Assembly: GCF_003313465.1 (NCBI RefSeq)
Contig: NZ_KZ845664.1
Span: 62,001-126,000 of the forward strand
Direction of reading: 5' to 3'
From: Thermoflavimicrobium daqui
GTDB taxonomy: Bacteria > Bacillota > Bacilli > Thermoactinomycetales > Thermoactinomycetaceae
DNA length: 64,000 nucleotides
The stretch's first letter is position 1, and every line of letters begins with the position of its first letter. The notes beneath the pieces were generated by a model that did not search any database, had not been told where the DNA came from, and saw nothing but the letters and a program-made list of their open reading frames with translations. This document shows, one piece after another, positions 1 to 9,432 of the stretch. The translations under genes were made by a program, and so were the position numbers.

Positions 1-1363
1 TCGGTTTGAAAAAGAGACGGAAAAGCTTGACTTTCGCTTGTGATTTTTCAAGAACCGCCCACATATTTAAAATACAGATGACCAGATAGCAGATAACCAT
101 GGATAGAGCTGATCCTGCTATACCAATGATCGGTATGTAGATAAAGTTTCCAATCACTTTTACTACTCCACCAATAAGCATATTCCGAACAGGGATTTGA
201 TTATGCCCCATCCCTTGTAAGATACCTGTACTCGCTGTAGCAACTGTACTAAAAATAGCTGCAAAAGCTAATACAGCGACGGGAAATGCTCCTTTTGCAT
301 CTTTGTACATCATAATATTAAGAGGGCTTGCTAACATAGTAACCATTAAACTCATCGGTAAGCTCATAATATAAGTCATTTTCCAAGCTTGGGAAATAGT
401 TCGTCCTACAGCATCCATCTCTTTTTTGGTGATATAAGCCGTTATGGCTGGTACTAAGGTTAGTGAAATAGCCGTTGAGAAGGATTGAATTAAGTTGACA
501 AAAGGTTCTCCCCGACCATAGATACCAAATAAAGTGATGGCCTCAGAGGGACTATGTCCCATCCATTGTAAGATACGAGGGACGGTAGCAGAGTCCATCA
601 GCTGAATTAAAGGGAAAACGAGCTGTCCTAATGTGATGGGTAGTGAGAAAATCAGAATTTTTTTAATTAATCCCCCGATTGGTTCAGGTTCGGTAGAGGG
701 TTGTTCCTGCACTTTTTTACGCCACTCGCGTTTATCACGAAACTGATAGCCAAGGACAATGAGTAAACCGGCAATAGCTCCGAAAAGAGCCCCTGAGGTA
801 GCACCAGCAGAAGCTACTTCGGCAGAAGCACCCGTTTTGACTAAATAGTAAATTAAAATAATCATCGTTATGACGCGAAAGAATTGTTCGATCACTTGCG
901 AAATTCCGGTTGGCATCATATTTTGATATCCTTGAAAGTATCCGCGTATGACAGCCATAGAGGGTACGAAAATAATCGTAATGGCGAGTACTTGTAACGA
1001 CATTTTAGTTGCTGGGACTTCTAAAATCGTAGTTGCGATAAATTCAGCTCCGAAAAAGAGAATGGCTGCAATGACCAAACCTGTAATGGTAAGAATGATC
1101 GATGCCGCTGTTTGAACACGTCGAGCATTCAGATGATCATTTTTCGATATACGTTCGGAGACAAACTTTGAAACGGTGAGTGGAACCCCAGCAGAAGCAA
1201 TCATCAATAAAAAGGAGTAAAACGGAAAAGATGCTTTATATAAGCCGACGATCTCATCTCCGGCAATATTTTGGAATGGAACCCAAAAAAGAGCCCCCAT
1301 CAAGCGAGATATGAGTATCGCAAGACTTAATATGAGTGTACCTTTGACAATCTTATTAGCCAT
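1..1363 (-). CDS. SpoVB/YtgP-type polysaccharide (lipid II-like) flippase, partial
   Basis: The reverse strand reads from an ATG at 1363 (RBS AGAAGGAAG just upstream) without a stop to the window edge, giving about 454 residues; the C-terminus lies outside. The start MANKIVKGTLILSLAILISR and the many hydrophobic segments match the MATE/MVF superfamily branch that includes SpoVB, YtgP and MurJ. These are integral membrane proteins of about 520-540 residues that move lipid-linked cell-wall precursors outward. The segment GVPLTVSKFVSERISK resembles the conserved first-loop motif of SpoVB/YtgP. Which paralogue it is cannot be decided here, so no symbol is given. Confidence 0.85.
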   Translation of the reverse strand, partial: MANKIVKGTLILSLAILISRLMGALFWVPFQNIAGDEIVGLYKASFPFYSFLLMIASAGVPLTVSKFVSERISKNDHLNARRVQTAASIILTITGLVIAAILFFGAEFIATTILEVPATKMSLQVLAITIIFVPSMAVIRGYFQGYQNMMPTGISQVIEQFFRVITMIILIYYLVKTGASAEVASAGATSGALFGAIAGLLIVLGYQFRDKREWRKKVQEQPSTEPEPIGGLIKKILIFSLPITLGQLVFPLIQLMDSATVPRILQWMGHSPSEAITLFGIYGRGEPFVNLIQSFSTAISLTLVPAITAYITKKEMDAVGRTISQAWKMTYIMSLPMSLMVTMLASPLNIMMYKDAKGAFPVAVLAFAAIFSTVATASTGILQGMGHNQIPVRNMLIGGVVKVIGNFIYIPIIGIAGSALSMVICYLVICILNMWAVLEKSQAKVKLFRLFFKP

Positions 1364-1712
1364 GTATGCTACTTCCTTCTGCTATAGATTAAACACTTTT
1401 CCTATTTTAGCAGCTTTCGAGAATAAAGCATATAAAGCAACTTATTTATTCGAAAAAACTTAAATATATGAGTATGTTACTAATATGATAAAGAGTTCTT
1501 CTACTTCTTAGAAATAATTAACTCGTCTAATGAGCTGTTTCTCTGTGGTTTTTCCTTCATACTTATACTGGGTAAGATCAAGACAAAGTCATGGAACTAG
1601 AAAAGGAAATTCCGACTTATCAATTGTCTCGATCGATCGGTTTAATATATGATTGATTTTCCCTTTGATATACGAACTTGCATTTTTCATGGATTAAGGT
1701 GAAAATAGGGAC
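1364..1712. other. Divergent intergenic region, flippase / yicC
   Basis: No ORF of note. It must hold the two divergent promoters. The only promoter-like pair I see for yicC is TTGTCT followed 16 nt later by TATATG near 1626-1653, which is weak. A CGATCGATCG palindrome lies between them. No riboswitch or terminator was recognised. Confidence 0.4.
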
Positions 1713-2606
1713 ATGATGATTAATAGTGAATTAAATAGTATGACAGGTTTTGGGCGGGGCGAAACCGAAGTGGATCAAGTTCGCTTTATTGCGGAGATTC
1801 GCTCTGTAAACCATCGCTTCCTTGATATTGTTGTTCGATTACCAGCTGGATGGTTATCCTATGAAGAGGTAATTAAACGTCTGGTAAAGAAATATGTTAA
1901 AAGAGGGAGAATTGATGTTTTTATTTCTGTTGATGGACAACTCCATCCAGAAAAAAATGTATCGATTGATTGGAAATTGGCAGATGGATATATTCAAGCG
2001 AGCCAAGAAATGAAAGAACGTTTCAAGATAAATGGAGAACTAACTTTATCTGACTTTTTCCGTCTCCCTGATATTTGGTTGGTTGAAGAAGGAAAATGGG
2101 ATGAAGATAAATACGCCCCACTACTGCTTTCATGTGTAGAGAAAGCATGTGACGCACTTAAATCGATGCGCATGCAAGAAGGTGGAAATCTAGCTCAAGA
2201 TCTAGCATTACGTACGAATCAAATTAGTCAGATTGTAGATCAAATGGAAGAGTTAGCTCCAACCGTGTCTATGCAGTTACAGAATCGTTTATACGAAAAG
2301 TTAAAAGAGTGGATGGATGGAAATAAAGAGTTAGAAGAGCGTCTCTTAAGTGAAATTGCTATTTTCGCAGATAAAGCAGATATTACAGAAGAACTTACTC
2401 GTTTAAGAAGTCATGCCAAACAATTCTATCAATGTCTATCATCGAGGGAGCCAATTGGACGACAACTGGACTTTTTGCTACAAGAAATGAATCGAGAAGT
2501 GAATACTATTGGTTCAAAAGCAAATCATCAAACAATTAGTCTACTTGTTGTCGAGGCAAAAAGTACACTCGAAAAAATGAAAGAACAAGTACAAAATATT
2601 GAGTAG
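1713..2606 (+). CDS. yicC: YicC family endoribonuclease
   Basis: 297 residues, the family length. The N-terminal signature MTGFGRGE is at residues 10-17 and the C-terminal half holds the DUF1732-like stretch ending in EKMKEQVQNIE. YicC of E. coli has been described as an endoribonuclease; the Bacillus homologue is YloC. The start is an ATG-ATG pair after AAGGTG. It heads the conserved order yicC-remA-gmk-rpoZ-coaBC-priA. Confidence 0.93.
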   Translation: MMINSELNSMTGFGRGETEVDQVRFIAEIRSVNHRFLDIVVRLPAGWLSYEEVIKRLVKKYVKRGRIDVFISVDGQLHPEKNVSIDWKLADGYIQASQEMKERFKINGELTLSDFFRLPDIWLVEEGKWDEDKYAPLLLSCVEKACDALKSMRMQEGGNLAQDLALRTNQISQIVDQMEELAPTVSMQLQNRLYEKLKEWMDGNKELEERLLSEIAIFADKADITEELTRLRSHAKQFYQCLSSREPIGRQLDFLLQEMNREVNTIGSKANHQTISLLVVEAKSTLEKMKEQVQNIE

Positions 2607-2740
2607 AGTAAGGAGAATCAGCTCGTCTCATTGATTCTTGTGAAAAAACCGTCTAAAATAGCCTAGTAGGATTACAATTTGTCAATGAGATCTGGGAGTT
2701 CGATCTACGCTGTCATTATTTACAAGGAGGGCACTATAAC

Positions 2741-3007
2741 TTGGGAATCAAATTAATAAATATTGGTTTTGGCAATATTGTGTCGGCAAATCGTATTGTG
2801 TCCATTGTGAGCCCGGACTCCGCTCCGATTAAAAGAATTATCCAAGAGGCTCGTGAGCGCGGTGTGTTGATTGATGCAACATATGGACGTCGCACTAGAG
2901 CTGTCATTATTACGGATAGTGATCATGTTATTTTATCAGCTGTGCAGCCTGAAACAGTTGCGCATCGGTTACAGAGCAAGGAGCATCCTGAAGAGATAGT
3001 GGAGTAG
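2741..3007 (+). CDS. remA: RemA (DUF370) extracellular-matrix regulatory protein
   Basis: 88 residues with the invariant start [20 protein letters not shown] typical of DUF370. In B. subtilis RemA is a DNA-binding activator of biofilm matrix and osmoprotection genes that forms ring-like oligomers. The start is TTG at 2741, set by AAGGAGG at about 2722. It lies 12 nt before gmk in the standard Firmicutes arrangement. It has no separate HTH motif, as is normal for the family. Confidence 0.93.
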   Translation: MGIKLINIGFGNIVSANRIVSIVSPDSAPIKRIIQEARERGVLIDATYGRRTRAVIITDSDHVILSAVQPETVAHRLQSKEHPEEIVE

Positions 3008-3019
3008 GAAGGACAAGTC

Positions 3020-3622
3020 ATGAAAGCACATTATCAAACACAAGGTTTTTTGATTATCCTTTCAGGCCCGTCTGGTGTAGGGAAAGGTACAGTTTGTACT
3101 GCACTTCGAAAGCGCATGCCAGAACTGGCCTATTCTGTATCTGCTACTACTCGCGCACCGCGTGAAGGAGAAAAAGATGGCGTTAACTACTTTTTTAAAA
3201 CGGTGGAAGAATTTAAGCAGATGATTGAAAATGAAGAGCTGATCGAGTGGGCACAATATGTAGATAATTACTATGGAACTCCACGTCACTTTGTCGAAGA
3301 AACGCTCGCATCAGGGAAAGATGTGATATTAGAAATCGATGTTCAAGGTGCCCATCAAGTGAAGGAACGCTTCCCTCATGCAATCTTTATTTTTTTATTA
3401 CCACCAACGATCGAAGAACTAAAAAATCGGATTATTGGTAGAGGAAGCGAAACAGAGATAACTCTAGCCCACCGTTTGAATGCTGCAACAGATGAATTTA
3501 AACAAATTAATCAGTATGACTATGTTGTCATTAATGATGAAGTGGAAAAAGCATGTGAGCGCGTGGAAGCTATTATCAAAGCAGAACATTGCCGAGTGGA
3601 TCGCTTGGTGATGACAGAGTAA
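3020..3622 (+). CDS. gmk: Guanylate kinase
   Basis: 200 residues. The P-loop GPSGVGKGT is at residues 16-24, followed by the GMP-binding stretch [21 protein letters not shown]. It phosphorylates GMP to GDP in the cytoplasm. It is followed 14 nt downstream by rpoZ, as in most Bacillales. Confidence 0.97.
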   Translation: MKAHYQTQGFLIILSGPSGVGKGTVCTALRKRMPELAYSVSATTRAPREGEKDGVNYFFKTVEEFKQMIENEELIEWAQYVDNYYGTPRHFVEETLASGKDVILEIDVQGAHQVKERFPHAIFIFLLPPTIEELKNRIIGRGSETEITLAHRLNAATDEFKQINQYDYVVINDEVEKACERVEAIIKAEHCRVDRLVMTE

Positions 3623-3636
3623 AGGAGTGGATTTTC

Positions 3637-3840
3637 ATGCTTTATCCATCCATTGATAAACTGATGAGTAAAGCAGATAGCAAGTATTCATTGGTCGTAT
3701 TGGCTGCAAAACGTGCACGCCAACTGTTGGATGGTTCAGAACCACAGCTTAAACCCTATTCCAAAAAGCATGTAGGAGCAGCCTTAGAGGAAATTGTCAA
3801 AGATATTCTAGTTGCCCCTGTCGAAAATCGTAGAAAATAA
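3637..3840 (+). CDS. rpoZ: RNA polymerase omega subunit
   Basis: 67 residues starting [12 protein letters not shown], with the conserved [14 protein letters not shown] segment that contacts the beta-prime subunit. An in-frame extension back to 3589 exists, but AAGGAG at 3621-3626 places the start at ATG 3637, after the gmk stop. Omega helps assemble RNA polymerase. The tail VAPVENRRK is slightly longer than in E. coli and normal for Firmicutes. Confidence 0.95.
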   Translation: MLYPSIDKLMSKADSKYSLVVLAAKRARQLLDGSEPQLKPYSKKHVGAALEEIVKDILVAPVENRRK

Positions 3841-4285
3841 CCTCGAGTAGGTTAAATAGCATAGAGCAGTTGCAGTTCCATTGTCTAGGTTATGTCTAGA
3901 TTAAAGCCGCGAATCATTTTTGGATGGTATCTACTTTTTTCCTTAAAGCGACAAGAGAGTCTCCAAAGTGGAACTCTATGGCGATGAGCGATGGATTAAG
4001 AAGGTAATCCCATAAAAGAAGCTTGAAAGTCGGGTTTCTCTTATGCAATTTTAGACTTCAAGGGGCTAAAAGCAAGGAGAGAAACCCATCTTAATTTCAT
4101 TACGAATAGCACGAATTTATACTTGAATTTAAAGGGCAATCTTTATGATGAAAAAAGACCGAATCAATAAACATGGGCAACCTTTTTTAGGTTGTTATTT
4201 TTATTTGGGCTTTGTCATGTTAATCATAAGTGGCTGTTAGTAAAAACAGCCTTAAAAAATTATATTAGAGGAGTACAGATCAGAT
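3841..4285 (+). other. Structured intergenic region rpoZ-coaBC
   Basis: 445 nt without a convincing gene. It holds a chain of inverted repeats. AGAGT-CCA pairs with TGG-ACTCT at 3956-3977. ATGGATTA (3991-3998) pairs with TAATCCCAT (4005-4013). CTTGAA(A)GTC (4022-4031) pairs with GACTTCAAG (4054-4062). A perfect 9-bp pair joins GGGTTTCTC (4032-4040) to GAGAAACCC (4079-4087). The last two pairings are interleaved, so they are either alternatives or a pseudoknot. A terminator follows at 4178-4208. The function is unknown; a cis-acting leader or a small RNA is possible. Confidence 0.4.
4178..4208 (+). terminator. Intrinsic terminator upstream of coaBC
   Basis: CAACCT (4178-4183), five-T loop, AGGTTG (4189-4194), then a T-rich tail. 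It would end transcripts of the rpoZ operon or of the structured region before coaBC. The stem is only 6 bp, so it is moderately convincing. Confidence 0.5.
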
Positions 4286-5494
4286 ATGCGTGGAAAACGA
4301 ATAGTGATCGGCATATCAGGTGGAATTGCTGCATTTAAAGTTGCCTCTGTGGTAAGCCAGTTATCACAGCGTGGTGCCGATGTGCGTGTGATCATGACTA
4401 CATCAGCGACTCAATTTATTACCCCGCTTACCCTGCAAACCTTATCGCGAAATCATGTGTTTATCGATACATTTGATGAGAAAGACCCATCTGTTGTCTC
4501 CCATATTGACCTTGCGGATCATGCCGATTTGTTTGTCATTGCTCCAGCAACAGCTAATGTCATTGGAAAAGTGGCTCATGGTATTGGTGATGATATGCTA
4601 ACCACCACACTACTTGCCACCACGGCTCCCATTGTGATGTGTCCGGCTATGAATGTGCATATGTATCAAAATCCCTTGGTACAAGCGAATATGGAGCGAC
4701 TTCGTAAGCTAAAAGTCCAGTTTATTGAGCCAGCTGAAGGACAATTAGCTTGTGGTTATGTAGGTAAAGGACGTCTTGCTGAACCTGAGGAAATCGTTGA
4801 ATGGATTGAACGCTTTTTTACTTCAAACAATCATGTAAAAACATTAATAGGAAAAAAGGTATTGGTAACAGCCGGTCCTACTATTGAACCATTAGATCCT
4901 GTTCGCTATTTTTCTAATTATTCCTCTGGAAAAATGGGCTTTGCCTTGGCAGAAGCAGCCGCTTTAGCTGGAGCTGAAGTTACATTGATTAGTGGTCCAG
5001 TATCTCTTCCCACTCCTCCACAGGTTCGGCGAATTGATATTGTTCAGGCTGAAGAGATGAAAGAAGAGGTTCTTCAAGCCCTTCCACAGATGGATGTCAT
5101 TATTAAGTCTGCTGCAGTTGCGGATTATCGACCCCAAAAGATATATCATCAAAAGATGAAAAAAGTACAAGAAGAATTAACGGTTATCTTAGAAAAAACA
5201 CCAGATATTGCCACTGAAGTTGGGAAAAGAAAACTAGCTCATCAATTGTTAGTAGGGTTTGCCGCAGAAACTCAGGATGTTGAAACATATGCATTAGGTA
5301 AACTAAAGAAAAAAGGGATGGACTTGATTGTCGCGAATAATGTGGCAGAGCCTGGTGCAGGTTTTGGTATTGATACGAATATTGTGACTGTCTATGACCA
5401 AGAAGGTGTGGTTAAAGCTTTTCCAAAAATGTCGAAAAAAGAATTAGCTGTCGAGCTCATCACTCTGATCGGAGATCGATTACATGGTAAATAA
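4286..5494 (+). CDS. coaBC: Bifunctional phosphopantothenoylcysteine decarboxylase / phosphopantothenate-cysteine ligase
   Basis: 402 residues. The N-terminal flavoprotein CoaC domain shows GISGGIAAFK (9-18), catalytic-type His73 in SHIDLADHAD, PATAN (87-91), PAMN (120-123) and Cys156 in ACGYVGKGR. The C-terminal CoaB domain begins near LIGKKVLVTAGPT and shows RYFSNYSSGKMG. It converts 4'-phosphopantothenate to 4'-phosphopantetheine in CoA synthesis. The RBS GAGGAG precedes the ATG. The gene overlaps priA by 11 nt. Confidence 0.96.
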   Translation: MRGKRIVIGISGGIAAFKVASVVSQLSQRGADVRVIMTTSATQFITPLTLQTLSRNHVFIDTFDEKDPSVVSHIDLADHADLFVIAPATANVIGKVAHGIGDDMLTTTLLATTAPIVMCPAMNVHMYQNPLVQANMERLRKLKVQFIEPAEGQLACGYVGKGRLAEPEEIVEWIERFFTSNNHVKTLIGKKVLVTAGPTIEPLDPVRYFSNYSSGKMGFALAEAAALAGAEVTLISGPVSLPTPPQVRRIDIVQAEEMKEEVLQALPQMDVIIKSAAVADYRPQKIYHQKMKKVQEELTVILEKTPDIATEVGKRKLAHQLLVGFAAETQDVETYALGKLKKKGMDLIVANNVAEPGAGFGIDTNIVTVYDQEGVVKAFPKMSKKELAVELITLIGDRLHGK

Positions 5495-7994
5495 AGAAAT
5501 GCGTGTGGCTGAAGTGATTGTAGATGTACCTACCCATGATACGGATCGTCCCTTTGATTATCTAATACCAGCAGAATTACAAGAGGAAATCCATATAGGA
5601 AGTCGTGTACAAGTTCCTTTTGGACATCGCAAGGTCATAGGATATTGTATTGGATTCAAAACGACTTCTTCATCCATACGTCTGAAGTCGATTTACGATG
5701 TTATGGATTTGGTACCTCCGCTTACTCCAGAATTAGTCGAGTTGGGAAAAGTAATGGCGGATGAATATCTATGTCCTACCATTACTGCACTTCAGTCCAT
5801 GGTTCCCGCTGTCTTTAAAGGAAGTTATCAAAAAGTGATTCATCCTTCTTCAGAGATGTCTGAAAATATATTTTCGCTCCTTAATCCGGCTGAACAGCAA
5901 CTCTTTAAAATACTTGCAGCTCGTGGTGAATATACGTGGGAGGAAGCATGTAAAATTCCTAATATGACGAGACGTCTCTTACGAAAACTAGTTGCGGAAA
6001 AAAGAATTTTTGTGACAGAACGAATTGAAGATCGTATAACCAAACAAAAGGTGACATGGGTATGGGGAAAAGACATCCATAAGCTCAAGGCTGCCCTGTC
6101 TTCTTTATCTGCACGAGCTATTCGACAGAAAGAGGTTTTACAGTATTTTATTGATCATCCAGATGAAATAGAGCTACCTAAACTTTTAGCCCGATTACAA
6201 ACCACAAGATCAACAGTCAAAAAGTTAGTTGAACAAGGCTGGCTTTATTGGGAAGAGCGTGAACAGTATCGAGATCCTTATAAAAATCGGCAATTCGAAC
6301 AAACCACTCCCTTGCCATTAACTCCTGAACAGCAGCAAGCTTTAGCTGGTATTTCGAAACCCATTATCGAAGAGAAGTTCCATACCATTTTATTGCATGG
6401 TGTAACGGGAAGCGGAAAAACAGAAGTATACTTACAGACTATTGAGGAAGTTTTACGTCAAGGAAGAGAAGCGATTGTTCTTGTACCTGAAATTTCTTTA
6501 ACTCCTCAGATGGTCCAACGTTTTAAAGGACGTTTTGGTGAACGAGTGGCTGTTCTACATAGTCGCTTATCAAATGGTGAGCGCTATGATGAATGGCGTA
6601 AAATTCGGCGTGGTGAAGTACAAGTAGCAATAGGAGCACGTTCGGCTATTTTTGCCCCATTTCAACATATAGGCTTAATTATTATTGATGAGGAGCATGA
6701 AACATCATATAAACAAGAAGAAAATCCAAAATATCATGCCCGTGACATTGCATTATGGCGAGCACAAGCTCATCATGCTACACTAGTACTCGGTTCAGCT
6801 ACACCTGCTGTAGAAAGTTATTATCATGCCCGTACAGGAGAGTATGAATGGATTCAACTTAAAGAGAGGGTGCATGGTCGACCTTTTCCTCAAGTACAAG
6901 TTGTAGACATGAGAGAAGAATTACGACTGGGTAATCGTTCCATGTTTAGTGGGGCTTTGACAGGCTCTTTGATCGAGTGTATGAAGCGTGGTGAACAAGC
7001 TGTTCTCTTTTTAAATCGTAGAGGTTTTGCTACTTTTGTCATGTGTCGAGAATGTGGGGAGACGATCACTTGTCCACATTGTGATATTTCCTTAACCTAT
7101 CATCAAACGAATCAAACAGTCCGTTGCCATTATTGTGGCTATGCAGAAGGATTACCACAAATTTGCCCGCACTGTCAAAGTAAACATATTCGTCATTTTG
7201 GTACCGGAACCCAACGTGTAGAAGCAGAGCTTAAACGCCAATTTCCGGGGATACAAGTGATTCGGATGGATGTGGATACGACAAGCCGTAAAGGTGCCCA
7301 TGAAAAGCTACTGTCTCAGTTTCGCGAAGGAAAAGCACAAGTATTACTAGGAACCCAGATGATTGCCAAAGGACTTGACTTTCCCAAAGTGACATTAGTA
7401 GGAGTGATTGCTGCGGATACAATGCTTCATTTACCCGATTTTCGAGCAGCAGAGCGAACTTTTCAGCTTTTAATGCAAGTAGGTGGGCGAGCAGGGCGTC
7501 ATGAGCAACCAGGTAAAGTAGTGATTCAAACGTACAGTCCCGAACACTATAGCATTCGTCTAGCCGCCTCTTATCAGACTGAAACCTTTTATCATCAAGA
7601 ATGCTTAATTCGAAAACGACATAGTTATCCTCCATTTTGCCGTTTATTTACGATTTTGCTTAGTTATCCAGATCGTTTGGGTCTTATGAAATACGGACAA
7701 GAGATTGTACAATTTATTCGAAACCATGCACCAACAAACTGTCAATTATTAGGACCGGTTCCACCAACCATCCCAAGGTTAAAGGATCGTTATCGGCTCC
7801 AAGTATTAATTAAGTTTCAAGCTGATCCAATAGTTACTGCCCGCCTGAAGCAAACTTTGCACAAACTTAGAAACTTATTTGATGATAAAGAGTTACGTAT
7901 AAGTATGAGTCGTGAAATGGTAGATCTCATCAGTGATAGAAAAGTATTGATGAGGGAGCAAAGTGAAGAAATAGAGATATTATCGAAACATTGA
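5484..7994 (+). CDS. priA: Primosomal protein N' (replication restart helicase)
   Basis: 836 residues. The central helicase has Walker A GVTGSGKTE, DEEHETSYKQ and LGSATPAVES. Paired zinc-binding cysteines lie between helicase lobes (CRECGETITCPHCD, then CHYCGYAEGLPQICPHC). The long N-terminal DNA-binding region begins EVIVDVPTHDTDRPFDY. PriA reloads the replisome at stalled forks. It starts inside the end of coaBC, so the two are probably translationally coupled; MRVAEV six codons downstream is an alternative start. Confidence 0.96.
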   Translation: MVNKEMRVAEVIVDVPTHDTDRPFDYLIPAELQEEIHIGSRVQVPFGHRKVIGYCIGFKTTSSSIRLKSIYDVMDLVPPLTPELVELGKVMADEYLCPTITALQSMVPAVFKGSYQKVIHPSSEMSENIFSLLNPAEQQLFKILAARGEYTWEEACKIPNMTRRLLRKLVAEKRIFVTERIEDRITKQKVTWVWGKDIHKLKAALSSLSARAIRQKEVLQYFIDHPDEIELPKLLARLQTTRSTVKKLVEQGWLYWEEREQYRDPYKNRQFEQTTPLPLTPEQQQALAGISKPIIEEKFHTILLHGVTGSGKTEVYLQTIEEVLRQGREAIVLVPEISLTPQMVQRFKGRFGERVAVLHSRLSNGERYDEWRKIRRGEVQVAIGARSAIFAPFQHIGLIIIDEEHETSYKQEENPKYHARDIALWRAQAHHATLVLGSATPAVESYYHARTGEYEWIQLKERVHGRPFPQVQVVDMREELRLGNRSMFSGALTGSLIECMKRGEQAVLFLNRRGFATFVMCRECGETITCPHCDISLTYHQTNQTVRCHYCGYAEGLPQICPHCQSKHIRHFGTGTQRVEAELKRQFPGIQVIRMDVDTTSRKGAHEKLLSQFREGKAQVLLGTQMIAKGLDFPKVTLVGVIAADTMLHLPDFRAAERTFQLLMQVGGRAGRHEQPGKVVIQTYSPEHYSIRLAASYQTETFYHQECLIRKRHSYPPFCRLFTILLSYPDRLGLMKYGQEIVQFIRNHAPTNCQLLGPVPPTIPRLKDRYRLQVLIKFQADPIVTARLKQTLHKLRNLFDDKELRISMSREMVDLISDRKVLMREQSEEIEILSKH

Positions 7995-8017
7995 ATGTGA
8001 AGGGATGTTAATTAAAA

Positions 8018-8494
8018 ATGGCTATCCGTAAAATTGTTCAATATCCAGATCCGATTCTAAAGCAAAAATCAAAAACAGTAACCAAGTTTCATGATCGACT
8101 TCATAAACTACTCGATGATATGGCAGAAACGATGTATGATGCATCAGGAGTAGGACTGGCAGCACCACAAGTAGGTATTTTAAAACGAGCGATTGTCGTT
8201 GATATTGGTGATGGATTAATTGAGATGGTCAATCCAGAGATTGTCGAAAAGAGTGGGGAACAAATATCACCACCAGAAGGATGTTTAAGTATTAAAGGAC
8301 TACAAGGTGATGTGAGACGCGCACAAAAAATTAAAATAGTGGGGCAAGATCGCTATGGTAATCCAATGGAATTAGAGGCAGAGGGTTACTTGGCACGCGC
8401 TTTTCAGCATGAAGTGGATCATCTAAATGGAATTTTGTTTATTGATATTGCGGACCGTGTATTCCGACCCGTAAAAGAGGAGGAAGAGGCGTGA
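8018..8494 (+). CDS. def: Peptide deformylase
   Basis: 158 residues. The three metalloprotease motifs are present: GVGLAAPQ (44-51), EGCLS with metal ligand Cys89, and QHEVDH with His131, Glu132 and His135. It removes the N-formyl group from nascent proteins. It ends with the four-base overlap GTGA into fmt, so the enzymes that add and remove the formyl group are made together. Confidence 0.97.
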   Translation: MAIRKIVQYPDPILKQKSKTVTKFHDRLHKLLDDMAETMYDASGVGLAAPQVGILKRAIVVDIGDGLIEMVNPEIVEKSGEQISPPEGCLSIKGLQGDVRRAQKIKIVGQDRYGNPMELEAEGYLARAFQHEVDHLNGILFIDIADRVFRPVKEEEEA

Positions 8495-9432
8495 TTCGTA
8501 TTGTATTTATGGGCACCCCTGAATTCGCGGTGCCTTCTTTAGAGATGCTGATTAAAGAAAAGTATGATGTCATTGCTGTAGTGACACAGCCCGATCGACC
8601 TAAAGGGCGTAAAAAAATATTAACTCCTCCCCCGGTTAAAGAAGTCGCGCAAAAATATCAAATTCCTGTTTATCAACCAGAGCGTATTAGAAAACCCGAA
8701 GAAATGCAGAAGATTCTCGATTTGAAACCTGATTTAATCGTGACTGCTGCTTTTGGGCAAATTCTACCTAAGGAGATCTTGGAAACTCCTCGATTCGGTT
8801 GTATTAATGTTCATGCCTCCTTATTGCCAAAATATCGTGGAGGGGCTCCTATTCATAAAGCGATTATGGAAGGAGAAAAAGTGACAGGTGTAACGATCAT
8901 GTATATGGTGGAAAAACTAGATGCAGGGGATATGATCGCACAGCGTGAAGAGCCGATTACTCCTACTGATCATACAGGAACGATGTATGAGAAATTAAGC
9001 ATTGTCGGAGCCGAGTTATTAAAAGAAGTATTGCCACCACTGATTGCTGGTGAAATAGAGGCAATTCCGCAAGATGATAAACAAGCAACTTTTGCTTATA
9101 ATATCCGTCGTGAAGACGAAAAGATTGATTGGACAAGACCTGCTGTAGAGATAGCCAATCAGGTAAGGGGGCTTCACCCTTGGCCTGTTGCTTTCACTAT
9201 GTGGCAAGGAAAACCCTTTAAAGTTTGGTGGGCAGAGGTAAGCGTCGAGGAAACTGATGCGATGCCAGGAACGATTCTACAACTAGAAGAGACAGGGATT
9301 TTGGTTGCTACAGGTTATGGAGCGCTTATTTTAAAAGAGGTACAACCTGCTGGAAAAAGAAGAATGGATGTAGCAGAATTTGTCCGCGGACGACAGATGC
9401 AGATCGGGGATCAATTAGGTGATAATGAATGA
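8491..9432 (+). CDS. fmt: Methionyl-tRNA formyltransferase
   Basis: 313 residues. It starts with GTG overlapping the def stop. The formyltransferase signature SLLPKYRGGAPI is at 110-121, with catalytic-type Asn106, His108 and Asp144. The C-terminal OB-like domain carries the tRNA-binding part. It formylates initiator Met-tRNA using 10-formyl-THF. It overlaps rsmB by 4 nt. Confidence 0.97.
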   Translation: MIRIVFMGTPEFAVPSLEMLIKEKYDVIAVVTQPDRPKGRKKILTPPPVKEVAQKYQIPVYQPERIRKPEEMQKILDLKPDLIVTAAFGQILPKEILETPRFGCINVHASLLPKYRGGAPIHKAIMEGEKVTGVTIMYMVEKLDAGDMIAQREEPITPTDHTGTMYEKLSIVGAELLKEVLPPLIAGEIEAIPQDDKQATFAYNIRREDEKIDWTRPAVEIANQVRGLHPWPVAFTMWQGKPFKVWWAEVSVEETDAMPGTILQLEETGILVATGYGALILKEVQPAGKRRMDVAEFVRGRQMQIGDQLGDNE

